The notes under the pieces are model-generated. The model had not been told where the DNA came from. It searched no databases and worked only from the letters and a program-made list of their open reading frames with translations. Positions 44,773 to 54,058 of a DNA stretch of 64,000 nucleotides are shown here, one piece after another (the stretch's first letter is position 1; every line of letters begins with the position of its first letter). Location of the stretch: contig DASYYZ010000155.1 in assembly GCA_035946735.1 (NCBI GenBank), positions 1-64,000 of the forward strand, written 5' to 3'. Source of the DNA: Gp13-AA77 sp035946735 (GTDB taxonomy: Bacteria > Acidobacteriota > Terriglobia > UBA7540). The translations under genes were made by a program, and so were the position numbers.

Positions 44773-47277
44773 ATGATCCATCTGAGGGTACGCACCTTGA
44801 AATCCAACGCGCTCATTTTATTCTTCATCGCTTGTGGACTTATCTTGATGCTCGACCGTCTTCCCCAGGCGCAGACGGTCCCGCAAGACCGAATTAGTTC
44901 ACCCATCGACAGCAGTTCCCTTAGCGTGGTTCAACACAACATCAGCCCTTTGGCAAAGCCGCAATTCGATCAGGGCGAGGTGGAAGGATCGTTCAAGCTA
45001 AGCCACATGACGATGCATTTCAAACTGACGGAGAGCCAGCAGGACGCACTGAACACACTATTGCGGCAGCAGCAGGATCCCGCTTCGGCGAACTACCATC
45101 AGTGGCTCACTCCGGAGCAGTATGCCGGCCGCTTTGGCCTGTCTCAGAGCGACTTCGCCAAAGTGGTGGCCTGGCTTGAACAGCAGGGATTCAGTATTGA
45201 CGAGACGGCACGCAGCCGCTCTTGGGTGGCCTTTACCGGCGTCGCGGAACAGGTGGCCGCAGCTTTTCACACCGAAATCCACCGCTACTCCGTCGGCGGC
45301 CTGACGCACTACGCTAACGCCGTCGAACCGTCCGTTCCGAGCGCACTCGCGGGAGTGGTGGAGGGCATACGCTCGCTCGACGATTTTCGTCCCGAGGCCA
45401 AGTCAATCCGGCGCAGGATCAGCGCGGGGCCGAATCCGCGATTCACTTCCAGCACTTCGGGGAATCATTACGTTGCGCCAGCCGACTTTGCGACGATTTA
45501 CGACGTCCAGAGCCTTTACAACACCGGGATCACGGGGGCGGGCGTCAAAATTGCCGTGATGGGACAAACCGACATCACCGTGAACGACATCACCGAATTC
45601 CGTGCTGCGGCCGGTTTGCCTGCCGACAACCCGACCGTGGTGGATACCCCGGCTCATGTCGCTATCACGAGTTCGGGCGATCTGACAGAGGCTGACCTGG
45701 ACCTCGAGTGGTCGGGAGCAGTGGCCCGGAATGCGGCCATCATCTACGTGAATTCCGGAAACTCGGCCAACGGCGCTTTCGATTCTCTCACCTACGCCAT
45801 CGACAATAAGATCGCGCCGGTGATCAGCATCAGCTACGGCGGTTGCGAACAGATTGAGGGCGCCACGACGGTGACGACCATTCAAACCATGCTCGAGCAA
45901 GCGAGCGCCCAGGGAGAAACGGTGGTGGGCGCGGCGGGGGACGCGGGTGCCACGGACTGCGACAATATCAATCCCGCGGCTCCGACGGACATCGCGACGA
46001 ATGGATTGGCGGTGGACTTTCCCGCTAGTTCACCCAATGTGACGGGCGTTGGCGGAACCGAGTTCTATAACGACGGTACGACTGGAGCGAATGCCTACTG
46101 GAGCGGCTCCGACAACAGCACCACCCAGGGCTCCGCCCTTTCTTACATTCCGGAAATGGTGTGGAACGACACCGCAACGGCCGGAGAACTTTCCGCCGGC
46201 GGCGGGGGAGCGAGCATCTTCTTCACCAAGCCCGTATGGCAGACGGGAACCGGCGTGCCCAACGACGATGCCCGCGATGTGCCGGACGTAGCGATCAGCG
46301 CTTCACCCGATCACGACCCTTACCTGATCTGTTCCTCGGACTACACGAACCAGGATACGGGCGTAACGGACTGCACGAGTGGTTTCAGGGCGAGCGATCA
46401 GACTCTTGACGTTGTCGGCGGATCATCCGTCGGGCCCCCAACTTTTTCGGGCATCGTGGCCTTGATCGTGCAAAAGACCGGCTCTGCACAGGGGAACATC
46501 AATCAAATCCTTTATCCTCTTGCCGCCGCTGCCCCCGGCGCCTTCCACGACATCACCAACGGCAACAACCAGGAACCGTGCCAGGCGGGAAGCATCGACT
46601 GCCCGAACGGCGGCCAGATCGGTTTCGTGGCTGGGCCGGGCTACGAGCAGGCGAGCGGTCTGGGGTCCATTGACGCCTTCAATCTGGTCTCGAAATGGAC
46701 GTCCGTAAAGCCCCACACCGGGGCCACGCCGGACTTCGCGCTTTCGTCGTCTCCGGCTACCCTGACGGTCGCCGCCGGCGCCTCAACCAGCGCCACGCTC
46801 ACCGTAGTCCCGAACAACGGATTCGCGGGCACCGTGAGTGTAGCTTGCAGCGTGCCTTCGGCACTGAGCGGGGTCACTTGCTCTCTGAGCCCAACCACAC
46901 TCGGAAGCACCGGCACCACCTCACTCAGCGTTGCCGCCTCGACGAGCGCCCGCGTTCATGGCGTAACGAGGCTCTTCACCCCCGGATGGCCACAGGCCCT
47001 TTTGCTGTTGGCGTTCAGTCTGATTTTCGGCGCGGCGGGGCTGGGTGCCGTCAAGCCGCGATGGACGTTCCGTGCGGCAAACACCCTGCCGCGGCTCGCC
47101 TGGCTGGCCATCATGATTGCCTGCCTGGTTGCATTCAGCGTCAGTTGCGGGGGCGGAGGAAGCACGAGCACCACCACCACGACCACAACGACGCCTTCAG
47201 AGACCGGCAGCGTGTCCGTAACAGCCACCAGCGGCAGTCTCAGCCACACGGTCCAGGTCGGCGTGACAGTGGATTGA
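44773..47277 (+). CDS. Sedolisin (S53) pro-protease with membrane-hairpin C-terminus
   Basis: 834 residues. Signal peptide, then pro-kumamolisin activation domain (about 60-205), then the S53 catalytic domain: SSGDLTEADLDLEWSGAVAR holds the Glu and Asp of the Ser-Glu-Asp triad, ISISYGGCEQ the oxyanion region, and VGGSSVGPPTFSGIVAL the nucleophile Ser; a calcium-site-like AFHDITNGNN follows. Acid-active serine-carboxyl protease for extracellular protein digestion. After about residue 660 come an Ig-like domain, two membrane helices separated by a basic loop (KPRWTFRAANTLPR), a Cys (FSVSCGGGGSTS), a Thr run and a final beta strand. The tail matches that of the two SBBP proteins. Confidence 0.9.
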   Translation: MIHLRVRTLKSNALILFFIACGLILMLDRLPQAQTVPQDRISSPIDSSSLSVVQHNISPLAKPQFDQGEVEGSFKLSHMTMHFKLTESQQDALNTLLRQQQDPASANYHQWLTPEQYAGRFGLSQSDFAKVVAWLEQQGFSIDETARSRSWVAFTGVAEQVAAAFHTEIHRYSVGGLTHYANAVEPSVPSALAGVVEGIRSLDDFRPEAKSIRRRISAGPNPRFTSSTSGNHYVAPADFATIYDVQSLYNTGITGAGVKIAVMGQTDITVNDITEFRAAAGLPADNPTVVDTPAHVAITSSGDLTEADLDLEWSGAVARNAAIIYVNSGNSANGAFDSLTYAIDNKIAPVISISYGGCEQIEGATTVTTIQTMLEQASAQGETVVGAAGDAGATDCDNINPAAPTDIATNGLAVDFPASSPNVTGVGGTEFYNDGTTGANAYWSGSDNSTTQGSALSYIPEMVWNDTATAGELSAGGGGASIFFTKPVWQTGTGVPNDDARDVPDVAISASPDHDPYLICSSDYTNQDTGVTDCTSGFRASDQTLDVVGGSSVGPPTFSGIVALIVQKTGSAQGNINQILYPLAAAAPGAFHDITNGNNQEPCQAGSIDCPNGGQIGFVAGPGYEQASGLGSIDAFNLVSKWTSVKPHTGATPDFALSSSPATLTVAAGASTSATLTVVPNNGFAGTVSVACSVPSALSGVTCSLSPTTLGSTGTTSLSVAASTSARVHGVTRLFTPGWPQALLLLAFSLIFGAAGLGAVKPRWTFRAANTLPRLAWLAIMIACLVAFSVSCGGGGSTSTTTTTTTTPSETGSVSVTATSGSLSHTVQVGVTVD

Positions 47278-47410
47278 GGGATTGTGGCAGACGCGTAGAA
47301 CTCGTCCAAGGGGATCGCTTTTCTGACGAAGACTGCATCAGCTCGTCTTTCAAGCCCTTCGCCGAACTCAGAGCAGGTTATGCGGATTCTCCATTTCCTC
47401 GAAAAAAAGC

Positions 47411-47435
47411 CGCAAGGCTGAAATCGAGCCTTGCG
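47411..47435. repeat. Perfect 9-bp hairpin downstream of sedolisin
   Basis: CGCAAGGCT (47411-47419) and AGCCTTGCG (47427-47435) with a seven-base loop; an A-run at 47402-47408 lies on the left. On the minus strand this would read as hairpin then T-run, an intrinsic terminator-like arrangement for leftward transcripts; rightward it has none. Confidence 0.45.
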
Positions 47436-47450
47436 CTACATTTCAGTCAA

Positions 47451-48070
47451 CGCGAAAACTCACGTTGCTGGTGAGCATGCAGCTCGGAGTCATCACCTGA
47501 GCCGGCCCCGAAGGGGCGGAAAGTGAATAGCCGTAGGTGCTAACCTACGGTTATAGGGCAAGATTGAAAAGCAACCCCGAAGGGGTTGACCTCCGTCAGC
47601 TCGTTCTCTCGCGGCACTGGAAATTATTCGTGCTCCGCCCTTCCTGCATTGCTGCATGTACGACCCCTTCAGGGTCGTATTGGTTGGGCCGATTCTCACC
47701 GTAGGTTGCACCTACGGCTATCCACAGTGTTGCCCTCCGGGCAACGGAAGGCACATCACACTGTTGCGCTCGTTCACTGCTTTTCACGGTTCCACGCGAA
47801 AATTCACGTTGTTGGCGAGCGTGCCGCTCGGAGTCACCACCTGGACCGGACGTGGTGGCGCCGGCCCGAACGGTGGTTGAGGGGTAGCCACGGTTGGTGC
47901 TTTTCCCAACCGTGGGCCTTCCGGCCTGCACGCAAAGAACGGCCCAGGGTCAGAAAAGCGCTGACCGTGGCTACCCACTCGCCCGCGCAGCGCCGGAAAT
48001 CATTCGTACTCCGCCCCTTCCCGCATTCCTTCATGTACGACCCCTTCGAGGTCGTATTCGGTAGGTCGGG
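47451..48070. repeat. Two diverged copies of a ~340-bp unit with palindromic inserts
   Basis: Segment A (47451-47505 and 47795-47849) and segment B (47612-47692 and 47990-48070) recur in the same order. On the minus strand both A copies encode the end of a TIG/IPT-like domain (AQVMTPSCMLTSNVSFRVD and VQVVTPSGTLANNVNFRVEP, each followed by a stop), so they are 3' ends of a dispersed secreted-protein gene. Between A and B the copies differ, and dyads are packed there: CCGTAGGT/ACCTACGG at 47531-47550 and 47699-47717, GCCCCGAAGGGGC, AACCCCGAAGGGGTT, and ACGACCC/GGGTCGT in B. No complete gene. Confidence 0.6.
47882..47976. repeat. 95-base stem-loop element inside the second repeat copy
   Basis: GGGTAGCCACGGT (47882-47894) pairs exactly with ACCGTGGCTACCC (47964-47976), and GCTTTTC (47899-47905) with GAAAAGC (47953-47959), giving a nearly continuous 24-pair stem closed by a GC-rich loop. 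It replaces the shorter palindromes found in the first copy. It could be a MITE-like or REP-type element, or a structured RNA. Confidence 0.5.
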
Positions 48071-48159
48071 CGGCGGCGCCGCGGCGCTCGGATTTGTGGC
48101 TTTTTGATCGCCAAACTTGAATCAGAAATCGGTCTTATTTGTCGTTCTCTGAACGCTTT

Positions 48160-48176
48160 TGTGCAAAAGTTGCACA
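48160..48176. promoter_or_regulatory. Candidate operator palindrome upstream of VWA genes
   Basis: TGTGCAAAAGTTGCACA is a perfect 7+3+7 dyad about 320 bases upstream of the first VWA gene. The stretch 48100-48481 has no gene. The dyad has the look of a helix-turn-helix regulator site. Confidence 0.4.
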
Positions 48177-48481
48177 CTTATTTAAAGTCATAGATCGTGT
48201 AAGTCCTCTGGAATTGAAGATGACCCGAGGCGGTCGCGCGGGCCGGAGAGTGATCGCGGTTCCATGGCCCGCTAGCGGCAAAAACGGTGCTGTCCTCAGC
48301 GCCGAAATACGCCGGTGGGGACACCGGCGCTACACCAGCGGCCGCCACTCTATTTTGGAATCTTCAATAATGACCGCCCGACTTGACTTGAACCCACCGG
48401 AGCCGGATACTACGCAGCACGGAGGCGCGGGGGCTTGCAACACAAAATGAGTCGCTGGCTTTGATCCCGCCAAGCTCTTCC

Positions 48482-50281
48482 ATGCACGATCGTCATTTCA
48501 TGGCTCATCGCGTTGCTACCGCGCCGGCTGCGATCGCGATTGGATTTGCCCTGCTCGCCAGTCTCCGGGCTGCTGCACAGACCACGCAGTCCGCGACGAA
48601 TTCCCAGGCCAGCGAGATCAGCTCCAGCGAGAGCCAGCCCACCTTCCAGTTGCACGTACAACATAACGAAGTGGTGGTACGGGTTGTCGTCCGGGACGGT
48701 AAAGGCAACGTGGTGCCCGGCCTCCATAAAGAGGACTTCCGGCTGCTCGACAATCGAAAACCACAGGTGATCACGCACTTCGCCGCGGAGACTGCGGCGG
48801 CTGCGGCTACGGCGGCGGGTCCGGCTCCCGCCGTCGATGACAAGACATCGCTGCCGGGCGCGCCTTCCACACCGGTCATCGTGCTGCCCCGCCGTTTCAT
48901 GGCCCTTTTCTTTGACGATGTTCACTTGGAATTCGCCGACCTGGTGCGCACCCGGGACGCCGCGGGCCGTTACCTCGATGAGAAGCTGCAGCCGGGAGAT
49001 CGCGCCGCCATATTCACGTCCTCGGGCCAGAATCAACTTGACTTCACCGACGATCGCGCTAAACTTCACGACACGTTATTAAAACTCAAGCCCTTCCCGA
49101 TCTTGCCACCGGATGCGGACGCGTGCCCGCAGATCTATCCGCTTCAGGCTTACAAGATGGTTCACGAGAACGATCCTTTCTCCATCGACATCGCTCACGA
49201 AGAATCGTACCAATGCAATTGCATCGAGCGCGGAATCACGTACCCGTCGTGCCAGACCGAGTCCAACGGCATCGCGGATTCGATGGCCGTCCGGGTTATG
49301 GATCGGATTGAGAACGAAGCCCGCTATGTTTTTCAGGGGTTGGACCGGATCTGCGGGCGCCTGGCCAGCGTCCCAGGCCAGCGCAATCTGGTGCTGATCT
49401 CGCCCGGCTTCCTTACGTGCACCCAGCTTTTCGACGTGGAACAGGTGGTGGACAAGGCGCTCCGCGGCAATGCCATCATCAGCGTGCTCGATGCCCGGGG
49501 TCTCTACACGGTGGTGCCGCTGGGCGACGCTACGCAGCGAGTCCGCACGATTCAGCAGCGGCCGGACTTGATGGCCCAGAAAGCGCTCATCCAGATTCAG
49601 AATCTCAGGGACGACTCTGATGTTCTGGAACGGCTCGCCGATGAGACCGGCGGAGCCTATTTCCACAACAGCAACGATTATGGCGACGGTTTCCGCCGGG
49701 TCGGGTCGTTCCCGGAGGCCTACTACACGTTGGCCTTCGCGCCCGAGGATCTGAAGTTAGACGGGCGCCTGCATACCTTGAAGGTGACGCTCGTGAGCAA
49801 CCCCAATCACCTCACCGTGCAGGCGCGGCAAGGCTACTTCGCTCCGAACAAGTCCGAGGACGCGGCAACCATGGCCAAGGAAGAATTGGAGCAAATGATT
49901 TTTTCCCAGGAGGACTCCGAGACCATACCGGTCAAGGTCGAGACCCAGTATTACCAGGCTGGATCGGGCGAGGCGCGCCTGGCAGTCGTGACCCACGTCG
50001 ATATCCAAGGCGTGCGCTTCCGCAAGGCGGATGGGCGCAATCTCGACAACCTGACCGTGGTCACCGCGCTATTCGATCAGGCAGGTAATTATGTGACGGG
50101 GGAGCAGAAAAAGATTGAATTCCGGCTGCTTGATGCTACTCTAGCCCGGTTGAGCCGGACGGGCCTGAGCATGAAGGCCAGCCTCCCGGTGAAGCGTGGA
50201 GCTTATCTGGTGCGCGAAGTCGTGCAGGAGTCGGAAGGCAATCAACTTTCGGCTTTGAGTAATCAGGTCGAGGTTCCGTAG
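48482..50281 (+). CDS. Secreted VWFA-related acidobacterial-domain protein (first of pair)
   Basis: About 599 residues. Start is uncertain: TTG 48461, ATG 48482 and ATG 48500 are all in frame and none has a good ribosome site; the signal peptide MAHRVATAPAAIAIGFALLA begins at 48500. The N-terminal beta module (VVVRVVVRDGKGNVVPGLHK; EDFRLLDNRKPQVITHF) and the VWA-like domain (RRFMALFFDDVHLEFADLVR; RAAIFTSSGQNQLDFTDD) match the acidobacterial VWFA-related family. The metal-site motif is FFDDVHL rather than DxSxS. The VWA carries a five-Cys insert around AHEESYQCNCIERGITYPSC. Role unknown; followed after 30 bases by a related protein. Confidence 0.85.
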   Translation: MHDRHFMAHRVATAPAAIAIGFALLASLRAAAQTTQSATNSQASEISSSESQPTFQLHVQHNEVVVRVVVRDGKGNVVPGLHKEDFRLLDNRKPQVITHFAAETAAAAATAAGPAPAVDDKTSLPGAPSTPVIVLPRRFMALFFDDVHLEFADLVRTRDAAGRYLDEKLQPGDRAAIFTSSGQNQLDFTDDRAKLHDTLLKLKPFPILPPDADACPQIYPLQAYKMVHENDPFSIDIAHEESYQCNCIERGITYPSCQTESNGIADSMAVRVMDRIENEARYVFQGLDRICGRLASVPGQRNLVLISPGFLTCTQLFDVEQVVDKALRGNAIISVLDARGLYTVVPLGDATQRVRTIQQRPDLMAQKALIQIQNLRDDSDVLERLADETGGAYFHNSNDYGDGFRRVGSFPEAYYTLAFAPEDLKLDGRLHTLKVTLVSNPNHLTVQARQGYFAPNKSEDAATMAKEELEQMIFSQEDSETIPVKVETQYYQAGSGEARLAVVTHVDIQGVRFRKADGRNLDNLTVVTALFDQAGNYVTGEQKKIEFRLLDATLARLSRTGLSMKASLPVKRGAYLVREVVQESEGNQLSALSNQVEVP

Positions 50282-50311
50282 GGCGTATAATCAGCCAGGA
50301 AGGTACAAGCC

Positions 50312-52747
50312 ATGAAAACCAAAACCGCAACTCTCGTGTCGCTGGCAGCTTTCTCGATTCTGGCGGTGGGTATCGCGAGCGGGCCCCAGCCGGCGGCGGC
50401 CCAATCCGGAGGCAGCGCTCAGGCGCAACCAGGCGGTGGCGTGCAGGGAGCGGTGGCCACCATCCGCCGCGAGTCAAACCTGGTGCTGGTCGACACCGTG
50501 GTCACGGACAAGAAGGACAACTACGTCGGGAACCTGGAGGCTAAGGACTTTCACATTTTCGATAACGGCAACGAGCAAAAGATCGTGTCATTCTCGCACG
50601 GGGCGGGAGTTGCTGCGCCGAATGCGCCCGGAACGCGGCGTTACATCGTGTTGTTTTTCGACAACTCCACAATGGCCCTCGAGGACCAGATTCGAGCCCG
50701 CAAAGCCGCTAAGCAATTCATCGACAAGACAGCGTCGAATGACCGCCTGATGGCCGTGGTGGAGTTCACCGGCACTTTTCATTTGGTACAGAATTTCACA
50801 GGCAACTCGGATCTGCTGGCGCGCGCCATTAGCGGCGTCAGGACAGCAACCGTTGATCCTAATGCCCCCGCTGACACATCCGTAGTCGCTGCCAGCACCA
50901 CTATGGCGCCGGGTCTCAGTCCGGGCTTGCCGGGCGGCGGTTTTGGACTGAACAGCGTGGCGGGAAACTTTGGCGCTCGCGACTTGCTCCTGGCCGTCCG
51001 CGCCGTTTGCAAGAGCCTGACGGCGATTCCAGGGCGCAAGAGCATGATTTTGTTTTCCGGCGGCTTCCCTCTGGACACTGAGCTTACGTACGAGCTGACC
51101 GCGACGATCGATGCGGCCAACAAGGCGAATGTGGTTTTCTACCCCCTCGATGTTCGGGGCCTGGTCGCGCACTTGCTTCCAAATCCCTGGATGCCGTCCG
51201 CAAACTCTAGCGCCCGGATCACTGACACAAATGAGGCTGGGGAGGCGGGTTACCCGCACTATGAAGGTCTGCTTGCCATGCTCTCACCGCAGCACGGTGG
51301 TGGAGGGGGTGGTGGTGCCGGCGGAGCCGGCGGGGGTGGAGCAGGTGGTGGTGGACGTGGCGCCAGTGGCGGAGGAGCGACCGGCGGCAGCAGCGGTGGT
51401 GGCGGCCGGGGCGGTTCCGGAAGCGGTGGGACAGGCAGCAGCGGTGGTGGCGGCAAAGGCGGATCCGGTGGTGGCACAGGCGGGGGTAAAGGCGGGTCGG
51501 GCGGCAGCAGCGGAGGCGGAACCCGAGGAGGTGGGGGCGGAGGAGCCACTCCGGTCGCCAGCACGCCATATGGAAATCCCAACTTCGTGCCGAACGCCAA
51601 CATTCCCCAGTTTCCGCCGGACATTGCCACAAACCAGAACGTCCTCTACGCGCTGGCTTCGGGCACCGGCGGCTTTCCGATCTTCAACACTAATGATCTG
51701 GCTGGCGGCCTCGACAAGATCGGTCACGAGCTGGACGAGTACTACGTGCTCGGCTATGTGCCCTCTGACATCGGCCATGACGGCAGCTATCACTCCATTA
51801 AAGTGAAGGTGGAGACGCAAGGTTTGAAGGTCCGGGCGCGTAATGGATACTACGACACCAAAGGCGTGGACGCGCTGGCGGATAAACCCGAGGGCAAGAC
51901 ATTGGAAGCTCAACTGGCGAGTCCGCAGGCTGGTGCGATCCACATGTCGGCCGAGGCCTCTTACTTCTACACGGGCGCCGATCAGGCGGTCGTGAATGTC
52001 GCGTTGCAAATTCCGGCCGAGACGCTGAACTTTGAAAAGGATGGGAAGAACTTCAAGTGCAACGTCACGCTGGTGGGCGCAGCCTACCGCAGTGATGGCT
52101 CAGTGGCTGCACGCTTCAGTGATTCTCGACCCCTGAGCTTCGAGAAGAAGGAGCTCAAGGAGTACACGAAGGGGCCGTTCAGCTACCACACCGGTTTCGA
52201 TATCGCGCCTGGGGATTATAAGCTCAAAGTGCTGGTAAATACCGGCTCCAGCGGCTTCGCCAAACAGGAGATTCCGCTTTCCGTAAAGCCTTACAACGGG
52301 AACCAATTCAGTATCAGCGGCGTCGTGTTGAGCAACCAATTCCAATCCGTTAACAACGCTGCCGTGAGCCTGGATGAGGCTCTACTGCAAGATCAGAAGA
52401 CATTCGTGGCGCAGGGCTTTCAACTGGAGCCTTCGGCCGACAATACCTTCAAGGCCGGCGACAGGATGGCGTTTTACGTCGAGGTATACGAGCCCGCGCT
52501 GCTCGGAGGCTCAGCGCCTCAAGTGCAGATCCAGTTTGAAGTGGTGGATCGCAAGACGAACGAACAGGTTAAAAACTCAGCTTTTCCGCTCGAGAAGTTC
52601 ATCAAGGCCGGGAATCCGGTGATTCCAGTCGGCGTCCCGTTGCGCTTTGACGATCTGAAGCCGGGCGATTACGAGCTGGAAATTCTGGCGCTGGACTCGT
52701 CGGGCAATCGCGCGCCAGTGCAGCACGCTCAGTTCAGCCTCAACTGA
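50312..52747 (+). CDS. Secreted VWFA-related acidobacterial-domain protein with glycine-rich insert (second of pair)
   Basis: 811 residues, good GGAAGG ribosome site. Signal peptide at 1-30; N-terminal beta module (SNLVLVDTVVTDKKDNYVGN; EAKDFHIFDNGNEQKIVSF); VWA-like domain (RRYIVLFFDNSTMALEDQIR; RLMAVVEFTGTFHLVQNF). The VWA is split by a low-complexity Gly/Ser stretch of about 85 residues (327-412), then resumes with FPIFNTNDLAGGLDKIGHEL and a C-terminal beta domain with EDYELEILALDSSGN-like strand. Same family as the preceding gene, 30 bases away, so an operon of two. Adhesion or complex-scaffold role is suspected only. Confidence 0.86.
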   Translation: MKTKTATLVSLAAFSILAVGIASGPQPAAAQSGGSAQAQPGGGVQGAVATIRRESNLVLVDTVVTDKKDNYVGNLEAKDFHIFDNGNEQKIVSFSHGAGVAAPNAPGTRRYIVLFFDNSTMALEDQIRARKAAKQFIDKTASNDRLMAVVEFTGTFHLVQNFTGNSDLLARAISGVRTATVDPNAPADTSVVAASTTMAPGLSPGLPGGGFGLNSVAGNFGARDLLLAVRAVCKSLTAIPGRKSMILFSGGFPLDTELTYELTATIDAANKANVVFYPLDVRGLVAHLLPNPWMPSANSSARITDTNEAGEAGYPHYEGLLAMLSPQHGGGGGGGAGGAGGGGAGGGGRGASGGGATGGSSGGGGRGGSGSGGTGSSGGGGKGGSGGGTGGGKGGSGGSSGGGTRGGGGGGATPVASTPYGNPNFVPNANIPQFPPDIATNQNVLYALASGTGGFPIFNTNDLAGGLDKIGHELDEYYVLGYVPSDIGHDGSYHSIKVKVETQGLKVRARNGYYDTKGVDALADKPEGKTLEAQLASPQAGAIHMSAEASYFYTGADQAVVNVALQIPAETLNFEKDGKNFKCNVTLVGAAYRSDGSVAARFSDSRPLSFEKKELKEYTKGPFSYHTGFDIAPGDYKLKVLVNTGSSGFAKQEIPLSVKPYNGNQFSISGVVLSNQFQSVNNAAVSLDEALLQDQKTFVAQGFQLEPSADNTFKAGDRMAFYVEVYEPALLGGSAPQVQIQFEVVDRKTNEQVKNSAFPLEKFIKAGNPVIPVGVPLRFDDLKPGDYELEILALDSSGNRAPVQHAQFSLN

Positions 52748-52815
52748 GAGAGCAGGGATCAGGGGCCAGCGGTCAGGGACCCAGGGGTCGGGGCCGCCAC
52801 TCGCGGAAAGGTGGG

Positions 52816-53967
52816 ATGTCTTCTTCGCGCTCCGCTGCTTACATCCAGGTTCGGGATGATCTGAGCCTGCGACAAGCGATCCTGGCTTGGTTTCGGAAGT
52901 ACCGGCGGCCTTTGCCTTGGCGTCTGAACCGCGATCCCTACGCGGTCTGGGTTTCCGAGATCATGCTCCAGCAAACCCAGATCGCGACCGTGATTCCATT
53001 TTACGAGCGCTTCCTGCGCACCTTTCCTACGGTGACCAGCGTGGCTCAAGCCCCGCTCGAACGCGTGTTGCAACTTTGGTCCGGTCTCGGCTACTACCGC
53101 CGCGCACGCAACCTGCACGCCGCCGCTCGACAGATCGTCTCCGAATTTGCTGGAACCTTTCCGCGCGAGCCTGAGCAGGCAAGGGCGCTCCCCGGTATTG
53201 GCAGCTACACGGCGGCGGCCGTCCTTAGCATTGCTTACGGTGTCCCCCTCGCGGCGCTCGACGGCAACGTCGCGCGGGTTATAGCAAGGCTCGACGGGCG
53301 CAAAGGCAGTCTGGCGGAACCGGCTTTTCGCAAAGCGATCGAAACCCGGCTTGCAAGCCTGCTCTCGCGCCGGTCTCCGGGGGACTTCAATCAAGCGATG
53401 ATGGAGCTTGGCCAGACGGTATGCCTGCCCCGCGCGCCCCGCTGCCTCGCCTGTCCTGTCCGCAAAGCGTGCCGCGGTCACGAGCGAGGTAATCCGGAAG
53501 ACTTTCCCTCGCCGCGTCCGCGCCGATCCACTGAGGAGCACCACCTGGCTGCGGCGCTCGCCTTCCGTCAACGCGGCCAGAGAGGCTTGCTCAAGAAGCT
53601 ACCATCTCGGACAGACTTGAGTGGTCGGGAGCGTGACGTGCTCGTGGTGCGCGGCCTTGACGACGGCCTGATGGCAGACCTCTGGAACTTTCCGTCGGCC
53701 CTGGGAGCTTCCCCGGCTGCAGCGCGGTCGAAGTTAGACTTGAAGCTGGCCAGCCTCGGTATCGGTCCCGTGATTATCGGCCCTGAAGTCGCGAGGCTAC
53801 GTCACTCGATAACGTATCGGGATATCCGAGTGAGGGTATACGATGCTCAGATCCCGGAGCCAAGCGCTCGCGGGCTCAGGTGGCTGGCGCTCGCGCGGTT
53901 TCACCAATCAGCGGTGTCCCAATTGGCGCGAAAGATCGCGGCTGCGATCGCGCCCGGGCCGGAGTGA
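52816..53967 (+). CDS. mutY: A/G-specific adenine DNA glycosylase
   Basis: 383 residues, full length. LPWRLNRDPYAVWVSEIMLQ with catalytic Glu and QTQ, LWSGLGYYRRARNLHAAARQ, the helix-hairpin-helix region ALPGIGSYTAAAVLSIAYGV with the catalytic Asp in LDGNVARV, and the iron-sulfur loop CLPRAPRCLACPVRKAC (Cys-x6-Cys-x2-Cys-x5-Cys). A degenerate NUDIX-like domain (about 240-375) recognises 8-oxoguanine. Removes adenine mispaired with 8-oxoG. Ribosome site GGAAAGGTGGG. Unlinked to the VWA genes in function. Confidence 0.96.
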   Translation: MSSSRSAAYIQVRDDLSLRQAILAWFRKYRRPLPWRLNRDPYAVWVSEIMLQQTQIATVIPFYERFLRTFPTVTSVAQAPLERVLQLWSGLGYYRRARNLHAAARQIVSEFAGTFPREPEQARALPGIGSYTAAAVLSIAYGVPLAALDGNVARVIARLDGRKGSLAEPAFRKAIETRLASLLSRRSPGDFNQAMMELGQTVCLPRAPRCLACPVRKACRGHERGNPEDFPSPRPRRSTEEHHLAAALAFRQRGQRGLLKKLPSRTDLSGRERDVLVVRGLDDGLMADLWNFPSALGASPAAARSKLDLKLASLGIGPVIIGPEVARLRHSITYRDIRVRVYDAQIPEPSARGLRWLALARFHQSAVSQLARKIAAAIAPGPE

Positions 53968-54058
53968 TGGAGCGCGCCACAGCCGAGGCGAGTTAACGGC
54001 GAATCGACTGAGCTTGGGATGCCTTGTCGGGGTGGGAGAGGGGCAGGGAATAGTGTCT

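Noticed and set aside
47278..48481. CRISPR-like array
   Set aside because: Repeats are only two copies, far longer and more diverged than CRISPR repeats, with no regular spacers or cas genes nearby.
51219..51632. Pro/His-rich and Ala-rich frames antisense to the glycine run of the VWA protein
   Set aside because: They are translations of the same GGX-type repeats on the other strand; no independent support.
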